Made by a program: the position numbers and the translations under genes. The notes under the pieces are model-generated. The model did no database searches. It was given only the letters and a program-made list of their open reading frames with translations, and was not told where the DNA came from. 23,034 nt of DNA, taken from contig WTGT01000161.1 in the NCBI GenBank assembly GCA_011523445.1, forward strand, positions 1-23,034, written 5' to 3'. This DNA is from Paracoccaceae bacterium. Its GTDB lineage: Bacteria > Pseudomonadota > Alphaproteobacteria > Rhodobacterales > Rhodobacteraceae. Positions 15,789-22,738 of this stretch are shown piece by piece. How positions within the stretch are numbered: position 1 is the stretch's first letter; every line of letters starts with the position of its first letter.

Positions 15789-16838
15789 TTGTCAAAAAAT
15801 TTACGAATCGCAATTGCGGGCATAGGGTTGGTAGGCAAACGCCATGCTGAAGCAATCAATCGATTACCGGGGATTTCTCTTTGTGCCGTAGTTGACCCTG
15901 AAGAAGCCGGTCGAAAATATGCAAACAAGCACAATCTGCCATGCATAGATACATTGGAAGATTTGTTTGCCGAATTATCCCCGGATGGTGTGATACTGGC
16001 AACTCCGACCAAGTTACATATTAAACAGGGGTTGGAATGTATTAAGCATGGTTGCCCAGTATTGGTTGAAAAACCTTTGGGAACCAATTACCGCGATTCT
16101 ATCAAACTGGTCATGACAGCTGAAGAAGCAGGTGTAAATTTATTGGTAGGACATCATCGGAGGTATAATCCACTAATCAGCAAAGCAAAGGAAGTAATTG
16201 TTGCAGAGGAAATTGGAACCATACGTGCCGTCCATGTAAACACATGGTTCTACAAACCGGACAATTATTTTGAGGATGCACCTTGGCGTAAAAGAAATGG
16301 AGCCGGACCAATCTCGGTCAATCTGGTTCATGATGTCGACCTGATTCGTTATCTTTGCGGTGAAATTGAGACCGTACAAGGTCAATCCACTCCTTCAGTA
16401 CGGGGATATGAAAATGAAGATGTCGCTGCTGCTGTATTGAAATTTAGAAATGGTGCAATTGGAACAATTACCGTTTCCGACAGTATTGTCGCACCCTGGA
16501 GTTGGGAATTGACTTCTCGAGAGTATCCTATTTATCCCCCAACAGGTGAAAGCAGTATTCTCATAGGGGGATCACACGGTTCGCTATCATTGCCGGAATT
16601 ACGGCTCTGGACCCATAAAGATGGGCTTAGAGACTGGTGGACACCTATCTCAGCAACAACTCTGACACGTGAAGCATCAGATCCTTTGGTAAACCAAATA
16701 TCACATTTTGCTGATGTAATTAGGGGAATATCCTCACCGCTGGTTTCAGGACAAGAGGGTTTAAGGGCATTGCAAGTTATCGAGGCAATACAGATAGCTT
16801 GCATCAACGGTAAAGTCGTATCGATTGATGATATCTAA
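15789..16838 (+). CDS. Gfo/Idh/MocA family NAD(P)-dependent oxidoreductase
   Basis: Cytoplasmic dehydrogenase of 349 residues. The Rossmann fingerprint G-I-G-L-V-G lies at 11-16 and the family signature E-K-P at 94-96, where Lys95 is the usual catalytic lysine. The second active-site block reads G-A-G-P-I-S-V-N-L-V-H-D-V-D-L: the general-base His181 is kept, and Asn178 stands where many relatives have Asp. The family oxidises hydroxyls on sugars, inositols and other cyclic polyols; the substrate is not readable. The start is TTG at 15789 with AGGA eight bases upstream; a nearby ATG at 15784 is out of frame and soon stops. The gene heads the cluster containing the TRAP transporter and the QuiC-like protein, so it may oxidise the imported compound. 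Confidence 0.88.
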   Translation: MSKNLRIAIAGIGLVGKRHAEAINRLPGISLCAVVDPEEAGRKYANKHNLPCIDTLEDLFAELSPDGVILATPTKLHIKQGLECIKHGCPVLVEKPLGTNYRDSIKLVMTAEEAGVNLLVGHHRRYNPLISKAKEVIVAEEIGTIRAVHVNTWFYKPDNYFEDAPWRKRNGAGPISVNLVHDVDLIRYLCGEIETVQGQSTPSVRGYENEDVAAAVLKFRNGAIGTITVSDSIVAPWSWELTSREYPIYPPTGESSILIGGSHGSLSLPELRLWTHKDGLRDWWTPISATTLTREASDPLVNQISHFADVIRGISSPLVSGQEGLRALQVIEAIQIACINGKVVSIDDI

Positions 16839-16897
16839 TATAAATTAAGGGAATAAATCTTACTTTAATAAATATTTCATACATTTTAAAAAATATC

Positions 16898-16925
16898 TTG
16901 CATTATAATTTTTATATGATATAGA
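16898..16925 (+). promoter_or_regulatory. Candidate promoter of the TRAP transporter operon
   Basis: TTGCAT (16898-16903) and TATAGA (16920-16925) are 16 bases apart in the 122-base gap before dctP. A perfect TATAAT at 16904-16909 lies inside the spacer and could be the -10 of an overlapping promoter, though it lacks a good -35. ATATGATATA at 16914-16923 loosely resembles the ATCTGATATT motif. A GAGGGAG ribosome binding site sits shortly before the ATG at 16961. Confidence 0.35.
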
Positions 16926-16960
16926 GATTTGAAATACTCATTTTTCGAGGGAGAATTATT

Positions 16961-17968
16961 ATGCAAAATAATTTCATACGCAAGGCGATGCTAACCATGG
17001 TGGTTGCTGCCGGTGCTTTATCTATAACCGCTACTAGCGGTTGGTCTGACAAGATTGAATTACGAATGGCTACTTCAGGGTCAGAAACCGATCAGCGATC
17101 TGTTGCAATGCAGGAAGTATTTGCTCCAATGGTGGCTGATTTTATTGATTACAAACCAAGTTACAACGGCACCATCTTTGCGCAGGGTACTGAACTTGAT
17201 GCAATTTCCAGGGGAAACCTTGAAATGTCAATTGCATCTGCTCAGGAATTGGCTCAGTTTTTTCCTGAGTTTTCCATCTTTGCCACAGGCTATGTGCATC
17301 AGGATGCAGCGCATCAGGTGGCAGTGTTCAATGATCCACTGATGGATTCTTTCAAGGCAACGACTGAAAATGAATTGGGTGTCAAGTTGCTGTCGGTCAT
17401 GTATCTGGGGCGAAGACAGGTTAACCTTCGTCAAAGCAAGGAAGAATTAACCGTAATGACTCCAGCTGATCTGGAAGGAGTAAATCTGCGCATGCCTGGT
17501 ACGGATGCTTGGCAGTTCCTTGGAAGCGCTCTAGGTGCAGCCCCGACACCAATGGCCTTTTCTGAAGTCTATACCGCACTATCAACAGGTGCAGTTGATG
17601 GCCAGGATAATCCCTTACCAACAGTTGTGGATGCAAAGTTTTACGAAGTTACCAATCAGATTATTCTGACATCACATCTGGTTGACTTGAACTATATTGC
17701 CATTTCCAAGGAATTCTGGGACAATCTGACTCCTGAGCAACAAGCCACCATGCAAGAGGCAGCAGATGCAGCTGCTGAGAGTGGTCGTCAGAAGCAGTTG
17801 CAACTTGAATCAGATCTGGTTTCATTCCTTGAAGAGCAAGGAATGGAGGTGTACGAACCTGACCTTGAAGCATTCCGAAGCCATGTTCAGGCACAATATG
17901 TTGGCTCGGAATTTGCAGAGTCCTGGCCAGAAGGTGTTCTGGAAGCAATCAACTCCCTTGGTAATTGA
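16961..17968 (+). CDS. dctP: TRAP transporter substrate-binding protein, DctP family
   Basis: Periplasmic receptor that captures a carboxylate-bearing solute for the DctQ-DctM membrane part. It is 335 residues and begins with a Sec signal peptide (N-F-I-R-K, then a hydrophobic run to about residue 24, with cleavage probably near 25-30). The mature protein has the DctP landmarks: G-T-E-L-D-A-I-S-R-G-N-L-E-M-S, G-V-N-L-R-M-P-G with Arg177 in the position that normally salt-bridges the substrate carboxylate, and G-A-V-D-G-Q-D-N-P-L-P with Asn217. The substrate class is therefore an organic acid. By context it could be a cyclic acid such as shikimate or quinate, or an aromatic precursor; that part is inference. 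dctQ follows after 35 bases. Confidence 0.93.
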   Translation: MQNNFIRKAMLTMVVAAGALSITATSGWSDKIELRMATSGSETDQRSVAMQEVFAPMVADFIDYKPSYNGTIFAQGTELDAISRGNLEMSIASAQELAQFFPEFSIFATGYVHQDAAHQVAVFNDPLMDSFKATTENELGVKLLSVMYLGRRQVNLRQSKEELTVMTPADLEGVNLRMPGTDAWQFLGSALGAAPTPMAFSEVYTALSTGAVDGQDNPLPTVVDAKFYEVTNQIILTSHLVDLNYIAISKEFWDNLTPEQQATMQEAADAAAESGRQKQLQLESDLVSFLEEQGMEVYEPDLEAFRSHVQAQYVGSEFAESWPEGVLEAINSLGN

Positions 17969-18003
17969 CCCTGGGGGATAACTAAACAAAACGGAGAACC
18001 ACT

Positions 18004-18555
18004 TTGAAAAAACTAACGAAATGGTTCAATAACTTAACTGAAGCGATTGCCGCCGGAATGTTGGCGGCAATCTTTCTCATATTCATGTTGCAAATTGTTC
18101 TGCGATATTTCTTTACACCTGCAGGTTGGACGCTGGAATTTATCGGAATCTTATGGGTTTGGGTGATCTTTTTCAGTTGTGCCTTCATAGTAAGGGAACA
18201 GGATCAAGTTCGTTTTGATATTCTGTACTTGGCGGCACCACGTAGAGTTCGCCAGATTATGTCCATGATTGCAGCAATCGCCATTATTGTAGGCATGCTT
18301 TATGCTTTTATGCCGACGTGGGATTACATCGACTGGATGAAGATTCGAAAGACTGCAACAGTACGCAATCCTTTCACTGGTAACAAGATACCAATGCGAG
18401 ATGTCTTTGTGATCTATTCAGTATTCATGATTGCAGTAAGCATACGTTATGCATGGCAATTGATAACAATAACCAAATATGGACCTCCCAAGACTGAGCT
18501 TGAGGTTGTACTTGAGGCTAGTGAAAACGCTGACGAAGAAGGATCCAAATCATGA
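18004..18555 (+). CDS. dctQ: TRAP transporter small membrane subunit, DctQ family
   Basis: Four-helix inner-membrane subunit (183 residues) that pairs with DctM. Hydrophobic helices lie near 14-34, 42-63, 78-101 and 127-149, separated by charged loops. The W-T-L-E-F-I-G-I-L-W-V-W segment and the following C-A-F-I-V-R-E-Q-D-Q-V-R-F-D-I are typical of DctQ (PF04290). The start is TTG at 18004, supported by GGAG at 17993-17996 with a seven-base spacer. No in-frame ATG occurs before the first helix. It overlaps dctM by four bases (ATGA). Confidence 0.92.
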   Translation: MKKLTKWFNNLTEAIAAGMLAAIFLIFMLQIVLRYFFTPAGWTLEFIGILWVWVIFFSCAFIVREQDQVRFDILYLAAPRRVRQIMSMIAAIAIIVGMLYAFMPTWDYIDWMKIRKTATVRNPFTGNKIPMRDVFVIYSVFMIAVSIRYAWQLITITKYGPPKTELEVVLEASENADEEGSKS

Positions 18556-19847
18556 GTTTTGAACTCCTTATTTGCCTCGTAACCATATTCGCTCTTGCAG
18601 GAATAGGTACACCAATAGGATATTCCATCCTTTTGGGTTCAGTAGCATATTTAGGCTTTGCCGGATTAGATGTTGCTCTTGCTGGTGAAAAGATTCTGCA
18701 AGGATTTTACAAGAGTACTATTCTATTGGCGGTACCACTGTTCATCGTTGCTGCCAACATCATGAATGCAGGAACCATAACTGATCGGTTGCTTAGTTTT
18801 TGTGTTGCTGCAGTTGGAAGGTTCAGGGGAGGCTTGGGACATGTAAATGTCGTTGCTTCCCTTATATTTTCCGGTATGTCTGGTTCCGCGGTAGCTGATG
18901 CCGCAGGAATTGGCAAGATAATTATCGGTATGATGACCAAGGATGGCCGTTACAGCCGAGGTTATGCAGCTGCGATAACAGCAGCATCAGCGACAATAGG
19001 TCCGATTATTCCACCCTCGATTCCGATTGTACTATATGCCTTGGTATCCAAAGCATCAATTGGTTCCCTGTTTCTAGCTGGAATTCTACCTGGCCTGATC
19101 ATGGGAATCGTTTTGATGGCAATGAACTACTACATTGCAAGAAAACGAAAGTTTGCACTTGAGGAACCGATTCCACTACGAGAATTACCAAGTAAAACGG
19201 CGAATGCATTTCCAGCACTGCTCATGCCTGCCATTTTGCTTTATGGAATTTATGGTGGAGTCACCACACCAACTGAAGCTGCAGCAGTTGCCGCATTTTA
19301 CGCCCTGTTTCTGGCAGCCTTGTTCTATCGGGCGTTGTCAGCCAAAAGGCTTTATCAGGTTTTCGTGGATAGTGCTCGATCTTCGGCGTCAGTAGGGGTA
19401 GTTATTGGTGGTGCTTTCATACTAAATTTCATCGTCATCCAGGAGCAGATTCCCCAGGCCATTTCTTCGGTATTGGAAGAATCCCATATCCACCCGATCA
19501 TTTTTCTGATCGCAGTGAATCTCCTTATATTGTTTTTGGGCTGTCTACTTGATGCAACCACGATAATCCTGGTCATTGTTCCGCTTTTCATTCCAACATG
19601 CAATGCATTGGGTATCGATCTGGTTCATTTTGGCATTCTTGTGGTAGTAAACTCCATGATTGGCTTGATTACCCCTCCTTACGGTATACTATTGTTCGTA
19701 ATCAACGCTGTAACAGACATACCATTGCGGGAGATTATCAAGGAAATCTGGGCGTTTCTTGCAGTACTGGTCCTTGCACTTCTCTTTATGATACTTGTTC
19801 CAGACGTGGTATTGTGGCTACCAAGGGTTTTCGGCTATCAGGGTTGA
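18552..19847 (+). CDS. dctM: TRAP transporter large permease subunit, DctM family
   Basis: Sodium-coupled transport subunit of 431 residues, almost entirely hydrophobic with about a dozen membrane segments. Two pseudo-symmetric signature loops are visible: A-T-I-G-P-I-I-P-P-S-I-P in the first half and G-L-I-T-P-P-Y-G in the second, as in the DctM/SiaM family. F-S-G-M-S-G-S-A-V-A-D-A-A-G is also characteristic. The gene completes a separate-subunit TRAP operon (P-Q-M order). The QuiC-like gene begins one base after its stop, which ties the transported compound closely to that enzyme. Confidence 0.95.
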   Translation: MSFELLICLVTIFALAGIGTPIGYSILLGSVAYLGFAGLDVALAGEKILQGFYKSTILLAVPLFIVAANIMNAGTITDRLLSFCVAAVGRFRGGLGHVNVVASLIFSGMSGSAVADAAGIGKIIIGMMTKDGRYSRGYAAAITAASATIGPIIPPSIPIVLYALVSKASIGSLFLAGILPGLIMGIVLMAMNYYIARKRKFALEEPIPLRELPSKTANAFPALLMPAILLYGIYGGVTTPTEAAAVAAFYALFLAALFYRALSAKRLYQVFVDSARSSASVGVVIGGAFILNFIVIQEQIPQAISSVLEESHIHPIIFLIAVNLLILFLGCLLDATTIILVIVPLFIPTCNALGIDLVHFGILVVVNSMIGLITPPYGILLFVINAVTDIPLREIIKEIWAFLAVLVLALLFMILVPDVVLWLPRVFGYQG

Positions 19848-19848
19848 G

Positions 19849-21732
19849 ATGCTTTCGATTTCAACCGCTTCCATACCCGGGATTCTAGGAGACAAATTAA
19901 TTGAAATAGCCAGTGCTGGTTTCTCCGGTGTGGAACTTCATGAACCTGATTTCACGGGGTTCCACACTACATCAGTTGAACTACGAAAACTGGTAGATGA
20001 CCTGAATTTGAAAATCCTCCTGTTAAAGTCCTTTCATGACCTGGAGGGGTGGACTGGTAAAAGAAAAACCCTGGCTTTCGACCAATTGGAACACAAGTTT
20101 GACCTTATGGAGGAACTTGATATCACGATGTTGTCGATTGAGGCTTCCAGTGCTGTACCCGATGATGATTGCAATATTGTCCATGATTTGGCTGAGGCTG
20201 CAGAAAGAGCAAACAAACGAGGTATCCGACTGGCCTACATGGCAGTTCCATGGGCAGGGCAAATAAAATCGAATGATCAGGCACTGGACCTAATCAATGA
20301 GGTTGACAATCCGAATCTGGGGTTGTTGCTGAACAGCAATCTATTACTTGTTGATGGCATCAAGCCGGCACAGCTAAATCATCTTCCATCTGCCAGAATA
20401 TTTCACGTTCAATTGTCAGATACTACCAGGATTGGATCAATTACCAGCAGAAATGATCATGCGAATGTCTTGCTCCCAGGACAGGGTAATTTAAACCTGG
20501 CAGGATTTGTCAAGGTAATTGCTCATAATGGGTATAAGGGTGCATGGTCGATTGCCATGTTCAATGAAAACAGCCCACGTCCGGGTAACAGTACATTGGC
20601 ACGTGACGGTTATCGTGCACTGGTCAACCTGCTTGACGATGTATCAAGGAATAATCCTGATCTGAATTTCGAAATTCCAGATCTTCCCCCTCGTGTCCAT
20701 ACCTCGGGTTTCGAGTTTATCGAATTCGCAGTAGATAAGGATTGTGCCTCTGAACTAACCGATCTGTTATCTTCCTCATGTTTCAGGCTGGAACGACATC
20801 ATATTACAAAATCGGTGGAACTTTGGCGGCAGGGTTCAGTAAACATCATTGTCAACACTGAAAGCAAGGGGTATGCACATAAGGCATTCGAAGCCCACGG
20901 CCCAACTGTGTGTGATATCGGTCTTCGAGTTGATAATGCATCGCAAACTATAAATCGCGCTGGTGGGTTGGGAACACCACGATTTTCGCAACCTGTTGGA
21001 AGCGGGGAGTTGGATATACCAGCCATCAGAGGGGTGGGTGGAAATGTGGTGCATTTTATCGACGAGAATTCAAACCTCCACCGGGTATGGGATATTGAAT
21101 TCAATTCGGTAGCAAATATCAGCGCCATCCAACCAGCCGGTATACGCCGAGTTGACCATGTGTCCCAAACCATGCGGTATGAAGAAATGCAGAGTTGGTT
21201 GCTATATTATATTTCAACCTTCGAGGCTAGCAAATCTCCAATCTTTGACGTTGCCGACCCCTCGGGAGTTGTTCACAGCCAAGCCATTGAAAGCCCGGAG
21301 GGAGAAGTTCGACTCAATCTAAACGGTGTTGAAGGCCAGCATACCTTTGCAGCTTCGTTTCTTCATGAGCGCTATGCTGCTGGCGTCCAACATATCGCCT
21401 TCCTTACGGATGATATTTTCGAGACTTCAAAACGGCTTAGCGATTGTGGATTCAGACGGCTTGAAATCTCATCAAATTACTATGATCATGTCCAGGCACA
21501 TTTTGGTCTGGAAAAGGATTTGGTAGATAGATTGAAGATCGGCAACATTCTTTATGATCGACAAGGTGAAGGGGAGTATTTCCAGATTTACAGCTGTCCA
21601 ATATTCCAAGGCTTTTTCTTCGAGATCGTTCAGCGAAGCGGGGGATATTCCGGTTATGGTGCCCGCAATGCTTCAGTAAGGCTGGCCGCGCAAAAGATAC
21701 ATCAGAAAAAGCCAACCAATTCCATTCACTGA
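19849..21732 (+). CDS. QuiC-like fusion: dehydroshikimate dehydratase-like barrel plus HPPD-like domain
   Basis: A two-domain protein of 627 residues. Residues 1-265 form a sugar-phosphate-isomerase-like TIM barrel that aligns along its length with 3-dehydroshikimate dehydratase QuiC (G-F-S-G-V-E-L near 24-30, K-F-D-L-M near 83, P-G-Q-G near 210). Residues 285-610 are a vicinal-oxygen-chelate domain like 4-hydroxyphenylpyruvate dioxygenase, ending in the QuiC-typical F-F-F-E-I-V-Q-R-S-G-G-Y. The dioxygenase-type ligands His437, His515 and Glu592 are intact. In the barrel three of the four remembered QuiC metal ligands are changed: Glu to Met131, Asp to Asn162 and Glu to Ala236, with only Gln188 kept. 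Dehydratase activity is thus doubtful. The start is the ATG at 19849, one base after dctM; an upstream in-frame ATG lies inside dctM and adds no domain sequence. Fold assignment is firm; substrate is unknown. Confidence 0.85.
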   Translation: MLSISTASIPGILGDKLIEIASAGFSGVELHEPDFTGFHTTSVELRKLVDDLNLKILLLKSFHDLEGWTGKRKTLAFDQLEHKFDLMEELDITMLSIEASSAVPDDDCNIVHDLAEAAERANKRGIRLAYMAVPWAGQIKSNDQALDLINEVDNPNLGLLLNSNLLLVDGIKPAQLNHLPSARIFHVQLSDTTRIGSITSRNDHANVLLPGQGNLNLAGFVKVIAHNGYKGAWSIAMFNENSPRPGNSTLARDGYRALVNLLDDVSRNNPDLNFEIPDLPPRVHTSGFEFIEFAVDKDCASELTDLLSSSCFRLERHHITKSVELWRQGSVNIIVNTESKGYAHKAFEAHGPTVCDIGLRVDNASQTINRAGGLGTPRFSQPVGSGELDIPAIRGVGGNVVHFIDENSNLHRVWDIEFNSVANISAIQPAGIRRVDHVSQTMRYEEMQSWLLYYISTFEASKSPIFDVADPSGVVHSQAIESPEGEVRLNLNGVEGQHTFAASFLHERYAAGVQHIAFLTDDIFETSKRLSDCGFRRLEISSNYYDHVQAHFGLEKDLVDRLKIGNILYDRQGEGEYFQIYSCPIFQGFFFEIVQRSGGYSGYGARNASVRLAAQKIHQKKPTNSIH

Positions 21733-21916
21733 TCAGAAAAAGTAATGGTGAAACCTCTCAACAGCACATTGAGTTTAAATTATGTCAACTCTTCCATGCA
21801 AATTGATTACACTCTTTCCAAGGCTGGACGAAAGGGTTGCTATTTGCAATCATGTCACTCGATGCCCATGAAATACTCCAAGCACATCTGATATTATTAA
21901 GAATTGTATCTACTTC
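21733..21916 (+). other. 184-base gap with candidate promoter ahead of the citrate-synthase-like gene
   Basis: No gene is visible. The gap separates the TRAP/QuiC-like operon from the next pair of genes and carries the ATCTGATATT motif near its end. No clear terminator hairpin is seen after the QuiC-like stop. Confidence 0.45.
21886..21895 (+). promoter_or_regulatory. Further copy of the ATCTGATATT motif
   Basis: Identical ten bases to 15664-15673 and 15693-15702. Against 15664 the identity runs to twelve bases (ATCTGATATTAT). It lies 21 bases before the ATG at 21917, a position where a bound repressor would block transcription or its start. Confidence 0.45.
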
Positions 21917-22738
21917 ATGACAAATCAAACAATTTCTGAAAAAGAACTTCGGTATTGGTGGCGCACCTCAATTATCGACATGAAGCCCGGACACATAGCC
22001 CTTCAAGGTCATACGATCGAAAGCCTTATAGGCAAGGTAAGTTTATCCCAAATGATTTGGATGATGTTACGGGGTTCCCTGCCTGAAATCAAAGAGGCTG
22101 AATTGTTGGAAGCGGCGCTTGTTGCAGGTGTGGACCATGGTCCGCAGGCCCCTAGCATTGCTGCAGCACGTATGGCAGCAACTTGTGGTGTTGGGATCAA
22201 TAATGTGATGGCGACAGCAGTCAACATGTTGGGGGATGTCCATGGTGGTGCGGGAGAATCATGTGCAGAACTTTATTACGGTATTGAGATGTCAATAAAT
22301 AATGGACTCCCATTGGAGGAAGCCGTTGTCAAGGGCCTGGATGATTGGCAGACGGAAAACGGAAAGATAATACCGGGGTTCGGCCATCGATTTCACAAAC
22401 CTATAGACCCACGTGCGCCCAGACTTATGTCAATTGTTCGAGAGGCTGCATTGGAGGGTACAGTCTCGGGAAAGTTCGCTGACATTGCCGAAGCCATACA
22501 ATCTGAACTCCACCGCCGTATCGGTCGCCCCCTTGCCATGAACATTGATGGTGCTACGGCTGTGATCTTTTGTGAACTCGGCTTTCCACCACCCTTGTCT
22601 CGGGGCTTGTTTTGCTTGTCACGCTCGATAGGTATCCTTGCACATGCTTGGGAACAAATGGAACAGGGCGGTCGCAACAAGGGACCGATGCCTCCAAAAT
22701 ACCTTCCTTTGTATGAGGGGGAGAATATTGTCAAATAA
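21917..22738 (+). CDS. Short citrate synthase / citryl-CoA lyase family protein
   Basis: A 273-residue protein built on the citrate synthase C-terminal catalytic fold. All residues equivalent to the citrate synthase active site are visible: His74 in D-H-G-P-Q, His109 in D-V-H-G-G-A-G-E-S, His157 in I-P-G-F-G-H-R, and Asp211 in N-I-D-G-A-T-A, the position of the catalytic aspartate. The family includes stand-alone citryl-CoA lyases, and such short members are generally annotated that way. It is much shorter than housekeeping citrate synthase, so a central TCA role is unlikely. By context it may cleave or form a C-C bond in a CoA-thioester intermediate of this pathway (inference). The start has no Shine-Dalgarno. 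The next gene overlaps its 3' end. Confidence 0.82.
   Translation: MTNQTISEKELRYWWRTSIIDMKPGHIALQGHTIESLIGKVSLSQMIWMMLRGSLPEIKEAELLEAALVAGVDHGPQAPSIAAARMAATCGVGINNVMATAVNMLGDVHGGAGESCAELYYGIEMSINNGLPLEEAVVKGLDDWQTENGKIIPGFGHRFHKPIDPRAPRLMSIVREAALEGTVSGKFADIAEAIQSELHRRIGRPLAMNIDGATAVIFCELGFPPPLSRGLFCLSRSIGILAHAWEQMEQGGRNKGPMPPKYLPLYEGENIVK
22715..22723 (+). promoter_or_regulatory. Ribosome binding site deciding the start of the last gene
   Basis: GAGGGGGAG, inside the end of the citrate-synthase-like gene, lies four bases before TTG 22728. It favours that TTG over the in-frame ATG at 22713, which has no such site upstream and would itself overlap this element. Confidence 0.5.

Noticed and set aside
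19795..19848. Longer N-terminus for the QuiC-like protein starting inside dctM
   Set aside because: The extra 18 residues come from the other frame of the dctM coding sequence and do not belong to the barrel fold. Homologues begin at the M-L-S-I-S-T-A-S position, and ATG 19849 follows the dctM stop directly.
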